A model generated the notes under the pieces. It had not been told where the DNA came from. It searched no databases and saw only the letters and a program-made list of their open reading frames with translations. A stretch of 64,000 nt of DNA, from assembly GCF_025398175.1 (NCBI RefSeq), contig NZ_CP099735.1:372001-436000 (forward strand). Reading direction: 5' to 3'. This DNA comes from Photobacterium sp. TY1-4 (GTDB taxonomy: Bacteria; Pseudomonadota; Gammaproteobacteria; Enterobacterales; Vibrionaceae). Position 1 is the first letter of the stretch, and every line of letters starts with the position of its first letter. This document shows, one piece after another, positions 9,749 through 18,726 of the stretch. A program made the position numbers and the translations under genes.

Positions 9749-10696
9749 ATGGCAATCCCAGTCGGAATTAGCGCATGTGTACTGGGCGAGAAGGTCCGGT
9801 TTGATGGCGGTCATAAACAGAATCGTTTTGTGGTCGATGAACTGGCCAAGTACATTGATTTTAAACCAGTCTGCCCTGAAGTCGGGATCGGTATGCCCAT
9901 TCCCCGTCCGGCCATTCAGTTACTGCAATTATCTGATGGCCGCGAGCGGCTGGTGGCGAGTAAAGATAAGTCGACGGACTATACCGAGTCGATGACAGCG
10001 TTTGCGGATCAACATATCCCCGCCTTTGATGCCCTATGCGGCTACATCGTGTGTGCCAAATCACCCACGTGTGGTATGGAGCGGGTGAAGCTTTATGTGA
10101 CCAACGGGAACACAGTGCCCGGCGGGTCGGTCGGCGTATACACCCGGACGCTAATGGCGCGGATGCCCTGGTTGCCGGTTGAAGAGGATGGCCGTTTACA
10201 GGACCCGGTATTACGTGAAAATTTTGTATTTCGGGTGTTTGCTCTGAATGATTTCTACCACTGCCTGCGAGAGCAGCGGACCTGTCGCGCCTTCATTGAA
10301 TTTCACTCGCGCTACAAACTGGTGCTGATGGCCCATAGTCCGGCGGCATATAAGGCGCTGGGCAGGATGGTGGCATCGATTAAAGACTGGGATCTGGACG
10401 AGTTTTACTTTGAATATCGCCAGCAATTTATGGATGCCATCAGGCATCGCGCCAGCAGAAGCAATAAAACCAATGTGCTGATGCATTTGCAGGGATATTT
10501 CAAACGCTCGCTAACCAAAGGACAAAAACAGGAACTGTCGGAACTCATCATGAGTTATCGCGAAGGCCATCAGCCGATCCTGGCCCCGCTGGCATTGATC
10601 CGGCATTACCTCAAAGAATATCCGGATCCGTATTTGCAGCTGCAAACCTTTTTAAATCCATATCCTGAGGAGCTGAAGTTACGTTATGGATTGTGA
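9749..10696 (+). CDS. DUF523 (TudS-like) / DUF1722 fusion protein
   Basis: About 315 aa. The N-terminal DUF523 domain (1-150) carries three conserved cysteines, in SACVLG, VCPEVG and SPTCGM; in the TudS thiouracil-desulfidase family these hold a [4Fe-4S] cluster. The C-terminal DUF1722 domain (about 190-305) is the YbgA type. In other bacteria this fusion also sits beside a MerR regulator and photolyase. ATG 9749 is five bases after AAGGTGG; ATG 9746 is the alternative. First gene of the operon, overlapping the MerR gene by 11 bp. The true substrate is unknown. Confidence 0.85.
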   Translation: MAIPVGISACVLGEKVRFDGGHKQNRFVVDELAKYIDFKPVCPEVGIGMPIPRPAIQLLQLSDGRERLVASKDKSTDYTESMTAFADQHIPAFDALCGYIVCAKSPTCGMERVKLYVTNGNTVPGGSVGVYTRTLMARMPWLPVEEDGRLQDPVLRENFVFRVFALNDFYHCLREQRTCRAFIEFHSRYKLVLMAHSPAAYKALGRMVASIKDWDLDEFYFEYRQQFMDAIRHRASRSNKTNVLMHLQGYFKRSLTKGQKQELSELIMSYREGHQPILAPLALIRHYLKEYPDPYLQLQTFLNPYPEELKLRYGL

Positions 10697-11516
10697 ACAA
10701 GCTTATTTTGCGATTAAAGAAGTCTCTGAACTGACCGGGGTGAATGCGGTGACGCTTCGGGCCTGGCAGCGTCGGTACGGACTGCTGAACCCGATGCGAA
10801 CCGAGCAAGGGCACCGGCTGTATTCTCAGGCGGATATTGAAACCATCCAACAGATTGTCGTCTGGCTCGAAAAAGGGGTGGCTATCAGCAAAGTGCGGCC
10901 ACTGTTGGCAGAGCCCGAGGCTAACGAGGTGACGCCGCAAGCAGATGAACACAAAGCTTTGCCGCTGGCGGAAGTCACCGCTGCGTTATTCGATTGCCGG
11001 CGCAAGAAACTGGACCAACTTCTGATTCAGCTGATGAAGGAATATCCGTCTGAGTTGTTTCTCAAACAGGTGGTTCATCCGGTCGAACAGGCGATTCAGC
11101 GCGCAGATAACCCGCTCGCGCAGATTCAGCAGGCGTTGTGGCAGTCTGTGATGACGGAGCGGTGTCTGGCGCTGGTGGCGCAGGCCCGTAAACGTGCGGA
11201 TAAGAGCAGTTTTCTGATCAGTTTCGAGCCAAATGTGAACTATCGCCTCTGGATCAAGGCCTGGCTGCTGGCCGAGAAAGGTGACGATGTCACGATTCTA
11301 CCGGCGTTAGACAGCAAACTGTTAGGGCTGGGTGCCGCAATGACCCAGCTGAAGGTTGAATCTCTGTATGTATTTGGTGAGCAACGCATCAGCCCGCAGG
11401 CGGTGTCGCAACTCGATGCGCTACAACGTCACATCGGGTGTCAGATCACATTGCTGGGCAGTATTGCGACGATTCACCAGCATGACTTTAGTCATCTGTC
11501 ACCGAGGAGCGAATGA
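10686..11516 (+). CDS. MerR-family regulator, LitR/CarH-like
   Basis: 276 aa. The N-terminal MerR winged helix (about 8-75) contains LRAWQRRYGLL and GHRLYSQAD, typical of the MlrA/CarH/LitR branch. The C-terminal part resembles the helical plus Rossmann B12-sensing module but shows no ExHxxG or DxHxxG cobalamin ligand motif. It probably represses the operon from the upstream TGTACA array in the dark, as non-B12 LitR proteins in pseudomonads do with a partner LOV protein; no LOV gene is in the window. It overlaps both neighbours. Confidence 0.85.
   Translation: MDCEQAYFAIKEVSELTGVNAVTLRAWQRRYGLLNPMRTEQGHRLYSQADIETIQQIVVWLEKGVAISKVRPLLAEPEANEVTPQADEHKALPLAEVTAALFDCRRKKLDQLLIQLMKEYPSELFLKQVVHPVEQAIQRADNPLAQIQQALWQSVMTERCLALVAQARKRADKSSFLISFEPNVNYRLWIKAWLLAEKGDDVTILPALDSKLLGLGAAMTQLKVESLYVFGEQRISPQAVSQLDALQRHIGCQITLLGSIATIHQHDFSHLSPRSE
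11281..11293. other. matS-type MatP binding site
   Basis: GTGACGATGTCAC is an exact match to the palindromic matS consensus GTGACRNYGTCAC, which MatP binds to organise the Ter macrodomain. It lies inside the MerR coding sequence. Confidence 0.65.
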
Positions 11517-12997
11517 TGGTTACGCAAACGCAGCAGTCCGGTTCGCTACATTCTGAGTCGGAAGTGGCGTCCGATTTGGGGGGATTAGTCTGGTTTCGGG
11601 CTGATTTAAGAGTCGTTGATAACAAGGCTTTGAGTGAAGCCTGCAAACGCTGCGATCGCGTGATGGCTTTGTATATTGCAACTCCAATGCAATGGCATGA
11701 GCACCATGTGTCGCCGATTCAAGTCGATTTGATCCGGCGGCGACTGGCGGTGCTTCGCCAGCAGCTGAAAGCACTGAATATTCCGCTGATGGTGCTGGAA
11801 CTGCCGGACTTCCATGCGATCCCGGAAGCGGTGCTGGCATGGATGCAGCAGCATCAGCTCAAGCATGTGTTTGCCAATAAGCAATACGAGTGGAATGAAG
11901 GCCAGCGGGACGACTTAACCGCGCGTTTGCTGAACCGTCACCAGATCTGCTTCAGCGCGTTTGACTATGATTGCGTGATTGCGCCCGGTGAAGTGCTGAC
12001 CCGGAGCGGGGATCCCTTCAAAGTGTTTACGCCGTTTCGCCGTCAGTGGTTAACGCAGTATCGCCAGCAACCGCCACAGCCGGAAGCCCGTCCGGAACCG
12101 GTTGCCCAGCGCCTGCCGGATGCACTGTACTCCGAACAACCGATATCGCTGACATACCCTGAGAAAAGTAGCGTGGACTGGCCGGTGGATGAAGAAGCAC
12201 TGATCCAGCGCCTCCGGACCTTTTGTATGGAGAAAGCTCCGGATTACCATCAGAAACGGGATTTTCCGGCGGTCGACGGCACCAGTTGCCTGTCGCCGTA
12301 TCTGGCTATCGGCGCATTGTCGTCCCGGCAATGTTTGTCGGCCCTGTTTGCTGAATCGCCGTTCTGTCTGGATGAGCCGGAAAGCGGGGAATTCACATGG
12401 TGTAACGAAATCATCTGGCGGGAATTTTATCGTCACCTGATCGTCGCCTGGCCGAAACTCAGTCGGGATCAGCCGTTCCAGCCCTGGACCAAGCATGTGC
12501 GCTGGCATGAATCTGAGTCGTTGTTGTCGGCCTGGCAGCGGGGAGAAACCGGTTTTCCGATTGTGGATGCGGCCATGCGCCAGTTGCGCGAAACCGGGTG
12601 GATGCATAATCGCCTGCGGATGATCACGGCCAGTTTTCTGACCAAAGATTTACTGATTCACTGGCAGGCCGGTGAGCAGTGGTTTATGTCCCACCTGATT
12701 GACGGTGACCTGGCGTCCAATAATGGCGGCTGGCAGTGGGCAGCATCCACCGGAACGGACGCGCAACCTTACTTCCGGGTATTCAATCCGACCACTCAGG
12801 GGGAACGGTTTGATCCAAAGGGAGAATTTATCCGTAAGTGGGTACATGAGCTGAAAGACGTGCCTGATAAGTACATTCACGAACCGCACCGGTGGCCGCA
12901 AGCACATCGGCTGAATTATCCCAAGCCAATCGTGGATCACAAAAGTGCGCGTCTCAGAGCAATTGAGGAATTCAAGGCCGCCAAAGCTCAGGATTGA
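11513..12997 (+). CDS. phrB: Deoxyribodipyrimidine photolyase
   Basis: 494 aa, class I CPD photolyase that uses blue light to split cyclobutane pyrimidine dimers. The antenna-binding alpha/beta domain starts LVWFRADLRVVDNKAL, and the FAD domain carries WCNEIIWREFYRH and TGWMHNRLRMI followed by DGDLASNNGGWQW, all characteristic of the family. GAGGAG precedes two tandem ATGs (11513 and 11516). It overlaps the MerR stop codon (ATGATG) and sits in the putative light-controlled operon. Confidence 0.94.
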   Translation: MMVTQTQQSGSLHSESEVASDLGGLVWFRADLRVVDNKALSEACKRCDRVMALYIATPMQWHEHHVSPIQVDLIRRRLAVLRQQLKALNIPLMVLELPDFHAIPEAVLAWMQQHQLKHVFANKQYEWNEGQRDDLTARLLNRHQICFSAFDYDCVIAPGEVLTRSGDPFKVFTPFRRQWLTQYRQQPPQPEARPEPVAQRLPDALYSEQPISLTYPEKSSVDWPVDEEALIQRLRTFCMEKAPDYHQKRDFPAVDGTSCLSPYLAIGALSSRQCLSALFAESPFCLDEPESGEFTWCNEIIWREFYRHLIVAWPKLSRDQPFQPWTKHVRWHESESLLSAWQRGETGFPIVDAAMRQLRETGWMHNRLRMITASFLTKDLLIHWQAGEQWFMSHLIDGDLASNNGGWQWAASTGTDAQPYFRVFNPTTQGERFDPKGEFIRKWVHELKDVPDKYIHEPHRWPQAHRLNYPKPIVDHKSARLRAIEEFKAAKAQD

Positions 12998-13041
12998 TTG
13001 TCGGTCTTCATGTCGCATGCTTCCAGAGAAGGAGAAGCCCC

Positions 13042-13470
13042 ATGGCCAAGCCGGATCCTGTCATCCATCAGTTTGTTGAGGTGTACAGTCAACTGTCGAA
13101 AGACCATTTGTCGGTCCTCGAAAACCTCTACCACCCGGATGTGATTTTTGAAGATCCGGCGCATCAGGTGATCGGCTGGGATAACCTTCAGGCGTATTTC
13201 ACCCGGTTGTTTAAGACCGTCAGTGAATGCCGGTTTGAGATCCACGACACCGTCGCCGATGGTCAGAAAGCGTATGTCGAGTGGGAGATGATTTTCAGTC
13301 ATCCGCGACTCTCGGGTGGGGCGACCAGAAAGGTACATGGCTGCTCCAGGCTGGAAATTCAGGAGCATCGGATCATCCGGCATCGGGACTATTTCGATCT
13401 GGGCGAAATGCTCTATGAGGGCGTGCCTGTGCTGGGTGCTGTGGTTCGTCAACTCAAAGCGAGGCTATAG
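13042..13470 (+). CDS. SnoaL-like NTF2-fold protein
   Basis: 142 aa with an NTF2/SnoaL-like cone fold inferred from the pattern YHPDVIFEDP, then a hydrophobic strand pattern and HRDYFDLGEM. Such proteins are commonly encoded with the photolyase, SDR and FAD protein in singlet-oxygen or light regulons; the substrate is unknown. The start at 13042 follows a strong AGAAGGAG; the open frame extends further upstream but overlaps photolyase without a ribosome site. Confidence 0.8.
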   Translation: MAKPDPVIHQFVEVYSQLSKDHLSVLENLYHPDVIFEDPAHQVIGWDNLQAYFTRLFKTVSECRFEIHDTVADGQKAYVEWEMIFSHPRLSGGATRKVHGCSRLEIQEHRIIRHRDYFDLGEMLYEGVPVLGAVVRQLKARL

Positions 13471-13472
13471 TC

Positions 13473-14234
13473 ATGAAACAGCACCTCATGCAACAGCGAT
13501 TCAAGCAACAGGTGCTGATCACCGGCGCAAGTTCAGGGATCGGCGAACAACTGGCGAAAGACTATGCCGCGCAGGGCTGGCAGGTGCTGGCCTGCGGTCA
13601 GTCACGGGAACGGTTAGATAAACTCGCCGCCACGAGCCCAAATATTCAGCCCTTGGTTTTTGATGTGACCGATCTGGCGGCTGTAAAACAAGCGATTCAT
13701 GCATTGCCGCAATTACCGTCGCTGATCATCCTCAATGCCGGGACGTGTGAGTATATCGAGCAGGGACACATTGATGTGGCGCTGTTTCGCCGGGTCTTCG
13801 ACGTCAATATGTACGGCGTCCTGAACTGTATTGAGGCGATGCAGGATCGCTTTGACGATACAACGCATCTGGTGATTGTCGGCTCCACCGCCGCTTATCT
13901 ACCGTTACCCCGGGCGGAAGCCTACGGCGCTTCGAAAGCCGCCATTGCTTACCTCACCAAAACCCTTGCGGTCGATCTGGCCGAACAAGGGGTGAAAGTC
14001 ACGCTGGTGAGTCCCGGTTTTGTCAAAACCCCTTTGACCGATAAAAACGATTTTGCGATGCCGATGCTGGTGTCGGCGCAGTACGCGTCCGAGAAGATCC
14101 GCCGTGGGATCGCAGCGGGGAAGAACGAGATCCATTTTCCACGCCGATTTAGTCTGATCCTGAAAATGCTGGCGATATTACCGTTGCGGGTTCAATACGC
14201 CGCCATCAAACGAATGACAGGGAAAACATCATGA
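13473..14234 (+). CDS. Short-chain dehydrogenase/reductase
   Basis: 253-aa SDR. The nucleotide-binding motif is TGASSGIG (about residue 18). The catalytic pair appears as YGASKAA with an upstream Ser in VGSTAAY, and NAG is seen at about residue 90. It lies two bases after the SnoaL gene and overlaps the next gene in an ATGA, so it is co-expressed with lipid-modifying partners. The substrate is unknown; a fatty-acyl or isoprenoid carbonyl is possible from context. Confidence 0.88.
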   Translation: MKQHLMQQRFKQQVLITGASSGIGEQLAKDYAAQGWQVLACGQSRERLDKLAATSPNIQPLVFDVTDLAAVKQAIHALPQLPSLIILNAGTCEYIEQGHIDVALFRRVFDVNMYGVLNCIEAMQDRFDDTTHLVIVGSTAAYLPLPRAEAYGASKAAIAYLTKTLAVDLAEQGVKVTLVSPGFVKTPLTDKNDFAMPMLVSAQYASEKIRRGIAAGKNEIHFPRRFSLILKMLAILPLRVQYAAIKRMTGKTS

Positions 14235-15532
14235 AAATAGCCATTATCGGTTCCGGGATCTCCGGCCTGACGTGTGCCTGGCACCTGCATCGCCAACATG
14301 ACGTCACCGTCTATGAAGCCAACGATTATATCGGCGGGCACACGGCAACGGTCGATGTCAGCGTGCCCAGTGGGGACTATGCCATCGATACCGGATTTAT
14401 CGTCTTCAACGATCGGACTTATCCCCGGTTTGAGGCATTGCTGGCCGAGCTGGGCATTGCCGGACTGCCGACCGAAATGAGCTTTAGCGTGCAGAATGAT
14501 GAACACGGGCTGGAATATAACGGGCACAACCTGGCATCAATGTTTGCCCAGAAGCGGAATCTTTTGAATCCGATGTTCTATCGCTTCATTGCCGATATTC
14601 TGCGTTTTAACAAACTCGCCCGGGAGGTTGACCTTGAGACTGCCGCGAGCCGTACGTTGGGGGCGTTTCTTCAGAAGCACCGGTTTAACGCCTATTTTGC
14701 CGAAAACTATATTCTGCCGATGGGGGCCGCCATCTGGTCTTCGACCTTGTCAGATATGCGGGCATTTCCGCTTGAGTTTTTTATTCGTTTTTTCCGCAAT
14801 CACGGTTTGCTCGATGTTATCAATCGGCCGCAGTGGTTTGTGATCCCCGGCGGCTCGCGGGAATACGTTCGTCGGCTGGTGGCCCCGTTTCAGGAGCGCG
14901 TATTGCTCTCCCAGTCGATCCAGCAGATTTTTCGTCAGGAAGGCCGGGTCAAAATTGTTACCGGTCAGGGAAGCGACACCTATGATCAGGTGATTCTGGC
15001 TTGCCACAGCGATCAGGCGCTGGCTTTGCTGGCCGATGCCTCCGAAGCCGAGCAACAGGTACTCGGTGCCATGACCTACCAGGATAATGAGGTGGTGCTA
15101 CATACCGACACCCGACTGCTCCCGGACTCTAAGGCTGCATGGGCCGCCTGGAATTATCATCTCGGGGCGTCAGATGCGAATCGTGACCATCAGCTGGCCA
15201 GCCTGACGTACAACATGAACATCCTGCAACGGCTGTCGGCTCCGGAAACTTTTTGCGTCAGTCTGAATCAGACCGGGCAAATAGCAGAAGAGAAAATACT
15301 GCGGCGCTTTACCTACGCGCATCCGGTATTTACCACGGCCAGTATGCTGGCGCAGCAGTCACGAGACACCATAAACGGGCGGCGGGGTACCTGGTTCTGC
15401 GGTGCCTACTGGTACAACGGTTTTCATGAAGATGGGGTACGCAGCGCACTGGATGTGGTGGCCGGGATTGAAGCCCGCACCCAGCAACTGGCTTTTGCGG
15501 ATCTCCCGGAAGGCTCAGGAGTGGTGTCATGA
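14231..15532 (+). CDS. FAD-dependent amine-oxidase-like desaturase/oxidoreductase
   Basis: 433 aa. The Rossmann FAD motif is IGSGISGLTCAWHL at the very N-terminus, and a C-terminal FAD-contact region contains GAYWYNGFHEDGVRSAL. This NAD(P)/FAD family is conserved next to DUF1365 and CFA-type methyltransferase genes. In alphaproteobacteria a flavoprotein plus methyltransferase pair of this kind makes methylated and furan fatty acids, so a desaturase role on acyl chains is plausible but inferred. It overlaps both neighbours. Confidence 0.85.
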   Translation: MKIAIIGSGISGLTCAWHLHRQHDVTVYEANDYIGGHTATVDVSVPSGDYAIDTGFIVFNDRTYPRFEALLAELGIAGLPTEMSFSVQNDEHGLEYNGHNLASMFAQKRNLLNPMFYRFIADILRFNKLAREVDLETAASRTLGAFLQKHRFNAYFAENYILPMGAAIWSSTLSDMRAFPLEFFIRFFRNHGLLDVINRPQWFVIPGGSREYVRRLVAPFQERVLLSQSIQQIFRQEGRVKIVTGQGSDTYDQVILACHSDQALALLADASEAEQQVLGAMTYQDNEVVLHTDTRLLPDSKAAWAAWNYHLGASDANRDHQLASLTYNMNILQRLSAPETFCVSLNQTGQIAEEKILRRFTYAHPVFTTASMLAQQSRDTINGRRGTWFCGAYWYNGFHEDGVRSALDVVAGIEARTQQLAFADLPEGSGVVS

Positions 15533-16332
15533 ATAGCGCCCTGTTTGTCGGAAGTGTTCGCCACCGGCGCTTTTCGCCGGTCAGCCACAGCTTCAGCTAT
15601 CCGATGTTTATGCCGTGGATTGACCTCGATGAGCTCTATGAACTACAGCAGCGGGTGAAGGGCTTTGGGACTGGACTGCTGAATTTTGCCCGATTCCGGC
15701 CGGCGGATTACCTGCGTGATGGCGGCGACAAATCAGCCCCCGGCACACTCAAACAACACGTGATTGAGAAGGTTTTTGAACTGACGGGTGAGCGGATGCA
15801 GGGGCGGGTAATGATGCTGTGCCAACTGCGATATGCCGGACTCTACTTCAGCCCGCTCAATCTGTATTACCTCTATGATGCGCAAGGTCGCTGGCAATGG
15901 ATGCTGGCTGAAGTCAGCAATACTCCCTGGAATGAGCGGCACTATTATGTCGTTCCCGCAAAATCCCACTGGCCGGAGCGCACCTGGCAGCATCAGAAAG
16001 CCTTTCATGTTTCGCCGTTTAATCCAATGACGCAGCGCTATCAGTGGCGACTGAAAGCGCCGGGGCGCCAGTTATTTGTCCATATCGATATTTGCTCTGA
16101 ACAGAGTCAGCAAAAAGTGCTGGATGCCACGCTGGCAATGACGCGTCAGCCGTTCACCTCCCGGGTGTTGTGGCGCCTGCTTGCTGCAACGCCAATTCAG
16201 ACCGTGAAAGTGGTCACTGGCATTTACTGGCAGGCGCTGCGGCTGTGGTTCAAACGGGTTCCTTTTTACAGTCACGCCACGAGAAGCGACACGGAGCACG
16301 ACCGTCATCAAGACACACGGCGTTCATTATGA
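15529..16332 (+). CDS. DUF1365 family protein
   Basis: 267 aa, typical DUF1365: an N-terminal VGSVRHRRFSPVSHSFSY signature, then FNPLN-like LYFSPLNLYYLYD and HVSPFNPM. The family is nearly always encoded between an FAD oxidoreductase and a CFA-type methyltransferase, as here, which suggests it assists the same lipid modification. Biochemical function is unknown. Its start overlaps the FAD gene stop, and the methyltransferase follows after 22 bp. Confidence 0.88.
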   Translation: MNSALFVGSVRHRRFSPVSHSFSYPMFMPWIDLDELYELQQRVKGFGTGLLNFARFRPADYLRDGGDKSAPGTLKQHVIEKVFELTGERMQGRVMMLCQLRYAGLYFSPLNLYYLYDAQGRWQWMLAEVSNTPWNERHYYVVPAKSHWPERTWQHQKAFHVSPFNPMTQRYQWRLKAPGRQLFVHIDICSEQSQQKVLDATLAMTRQPFTSRVLWRLLAATPIQTVKVVTGIYWQALRLWFKRVPFYSHATRSDTEHDRHQDTRRSL

Positions 16333-16354
16333 AACCAAACGTTGAGGGATAACC

Positions 16355-17593
16355 ATGTTAAAAAGTGAATCACAACCGCTTGTACTGAACCGGTCAGGCC
16401 GGGATGCGATAGCCCGAAACGTGATTTTTAAAGGGCTGGCGCAGCTACGTGGGGCAGGGCTGACCCTTGTAGACGAGCTTGGGGAAAGCCATTTTTTCGG
16501 AGAATATGACGCCGCCTGTCAGGCAAAGATTATCATCAATCACGCCGGTCTTTACGCGCGGTTACTGTCCGGAGGCAGTATTGCTGCCGGAGAAGCTTAC
16601 ATCGACGGCTGGTGGGATTCGCCGGATTTAACCGCCGCGATCCGGGTGATTGCCCGTAATCTGCCGGTTCTGGAACAACTGGAATCCAAAATCAGCTGGC
16701 TGACTGCGCTCCGGAACCACTGGTTGCATTTTACCCGTCGCAACAGCAAGGCTGCGGCCAAACAGAATATTCTCGCGCATTATGATCTCGGCAATGATTT
16801 CTACCGTATTTTCCTAGACAGCAATATGCTTTATTCCGCGGCGATTTATGAGAGTGAACACACGTCGCTTGAAGACGCGCAGATCCACAAAATGGAGCGC
16901 CTCTGCCGACAGCTGCAACTGTCACCCTCGGATCACTTGCTGGAAATTGGCACGGGCTGGGGCGCATTCGCTATCTATGCGGCAAAACAGTACGGCTGTC
17001 GGGTGACCACCACCACGATTTCGGAAGCACAATATGCCTGGGCCAAACAACGGATTGAAAACGAAGGGCTGACCGGGCAAATCACTTTACTGTGTAGCGA
17101 CTATCGTGACTTAAGTGGTCAGTTCGACAAAATTGTATCGGTCGAAATGGTTGAAGCGGTGGGGAAAGAATACCTGGCGACTTACATTCAGCAATGTCAG
17201 TCTCTGCTCAAACCAGATGGCTTACTGGCTTTGCAGGCGATTACCATGGTCGATCAGCGATTTGAACAGTACAGCCGAGGGGTAGATTTTATCCAGAAGC
17301 ACATTTTCCCGGGAGGTTTCCTGCCTTCGGTGACAGTGCTGGCGCAACAAATGACGGCCCACAGCGACTTTGTGATCCGGGATTTGAAAGATATCGGGAT
17401 GGATTACGCCCGCACGCTGGCGGACTGGCATCAGAACTTTGATCGCAATCTGGACGTTGTCAGCGGGCAAGGGTTCGATGAAACTTTTATTCGGATGTGG
17501 CGTTTTTACTTCTGTTATTGCGAAGGCGGTTTTTTAGAGCGCAGTATCAGTACCATCCAGTTGCTGGTCAGCCGACCCGTTTGGCGTGAGTAG
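16355..17593 (+). CDS. Cyclopropane-fatty-acyl-phospholipid synthase family methyltransferase
   Basis: 412-aa SAM-dependent methyltransferase that acts on unsaturated acyl chains of phospholipids. The N-terminal lipid-binding domain (1-130) includes GEAYIDGWWDSPDL. The catalytic domain has YDLGNDFYRIFLD, the SAM motif LEIGTGWGAFA (about residue 190) and FIQKHIFPGG. It could be a true CFA synthase or a UfaM-like acyl methylase; context with the FAD protein favours the wider lipid-remodelling role. Confidence 0.9.
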   Translation: MLKSESQPLVLNRSGRDAIARNVIFKGLAQLRGAGLTLVDELGESHFFGEYDAACQAKIIINHAGLYARLLSGGSIAAGEAYIDGWWDSPDLTAAIRVIARNLPVLEQLESKISWLTALRNHWLHFTRRNSKAAAKQNILAHYDLGNDFYRIFLDSNMLYSAAIYESEHTSLEDAQIHKMERLCRQLQLSPSDHLLEIGTGWGAFAIYAAKQYGCRVTTTTISEAQYAWAKQRIENEGLTGQITLLCSDYRDLSGQFDKIVSVEMVEAVGKEYLATYIQQCQSLLKPDGLLALQAITMVDQRFEQYSRGVDFIQKHIFPGGFLPSVTVLAQQMTAHSDFVIRDLKDIGMDYARTLADWHQNFDRNLDVVSGQGFDETFIRMWRFYFCYCEGGFLERSISTIQLLVSRPVWRE

Positions 17594-17655
17594 CGATTCT
17601 TGGCGGGAAAAAGCAGCGGTAGATAGCGCCATTGCAGCCAAAAGGTAAGCACAAC

Positions 17656-18156
17656 ATGGCAACGCGTGAACTGTTGACGGTGGGAGTGTTGTTCAACCTG
17701 TACTGGTTACTCGCCGTGCTCGGACAAAATTCATATCTCTGGCTTTTGGTTGGCTCACTCCTGGTGTGCTGGTGGATGACGCGGCACGTCTGGAAGTTCG
17801 CCACCATCATCGCCGGTTGCGGGATTGCCATGGACGTCACCCTCATTTCTTTGGGCGTCTTGTCGTTCGAGGTTTGGGGGATCCCCGCCTGGCTGGCATT
17901 GCTCTGGTTTGGTTTCGGCACCTTTTTATGGATGATTCGTGAGGTACTGAACCGTTCCTCAACGGGGGGGCTGGTGCTTCTGGGCGGACTTGGCGGTGCT
18001 GCCAGTTATTTCGCCGGTTATCGCCTGGGTGCCGTTGACTGGCCTTTGGGGATATTGCCCACAATGGCCGTGTTAACTCTGTGCTGGTTGGGATTTTCCC
18101 TGTTGGCGCTGAAATTCATCCGTTATTGGTATCGTTCTGAGCGGGAGGTGTTATGA
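17656..18156 (+). CDS. DUF2878 inner-membrane protein
   Basis: 166 aa with about five hydrophobic segments covering nearly the whole length (LLTVGVLFNLYWLLAVLG onward), the DUF2878 pattern. ATG 17656 (MATREL) is preferred to the in-frame 17632 start because of the AAAAGGTAAG leader. It lies 62 bp after the methyltransferase and overlaps the next gene by four bases. Function unknown. Confidence 0.8.
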   Translation: MATRELLTVGVLFNLYWLLAVLGQNSYLWLLVGSLLVCWWMTRHVWKFATIIAGCGIAMDVTLISLGVLSFEVWGIPAWLALLWFGFGTFLWMIREVLNRSSTGGLVLLGGLGGAASYFAGYRLGAVDWPLGILPTMAVLTLCWLGFSLLALKFIRYWYRSEREVL

Positions 18157-18701
18157 ACCGTTCAATAAAGACCGGATGGCATCAATCCGGAATGGTGGCT
18201 CACATCATGAGTCTGGCTTTGGTCCTGATGGCATTGGCGTACGCGAATCCGTCAGTTGCCATGACCCCGTGGCAAAGTTGGCCGGCGGTCGGGGATGCCC
18301 GGCTGACCTGGGGCCCTTGGGTGATTTACGATTCGGAGCTGAGAACCCCAAGTGGTGAGTATCTGCCGGGTATGGAAGAACTGGCGTTGGTGATTAAGTA
18401 TCAGCGTGAGATTGATCAGGAAGATTTACTGGAAGCCACGGATGAGCAATGGCGGCACCTGGGTATCGCGGCCAACAAGCGTCAACGCTGGCTGGCACGG
18501 CTGGCTGAAATCTGGCCGGATGTTCGCAAAGGCGATCGGCTGATCTTTGTGGTGAATCGGGAAGGCGGCATTTTTTATCAGGACAATCGCATCATCGGGA
18601 CAATTCGGGATAAAGAAATGTCGCTGGCCTTTATTCAAATCTGGCTCTCGCCGAGAACGGCTTATCCGAAGTTACGTCGTCAGTTAATCGGTCAGGCTTA
18701 A
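18153..18701 (+). CDS. Chalcone-isomerase-like periplasmic protein
   Basis: 182 aa with a signal sequence or anchor (about residues 15-37) and a mature part starting MTPWQSWPAVGDARLTWG. It resembles the bacterial chalcone-isomerase-like family found in these operons. Members of the wider fold bind fatty acids, which fits the lipid theme, but no catalytic claim is supported. It overlaps the DUF2878 stop codon. Confidence 0.75.
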   Translation: MNRSIKTGWHQSGMVAHIMSLALVLMALAYANPSVAMTPWQSWPAVGDARLTWGPWVIYDSELRTPSGEYLPGMEELALVIKYQREIDQEDLLEATDEQWRHLGIAANKRQRWLARLAEIWPDVRKGDRLIFVVNREGGIFYQDNRIIGTIRDKEMSLAFIQIWLSPRTAYPKLRRQLIGQA

Positions 18702-18726
18702 CCGTGACAATAACATGGGGGACAGC

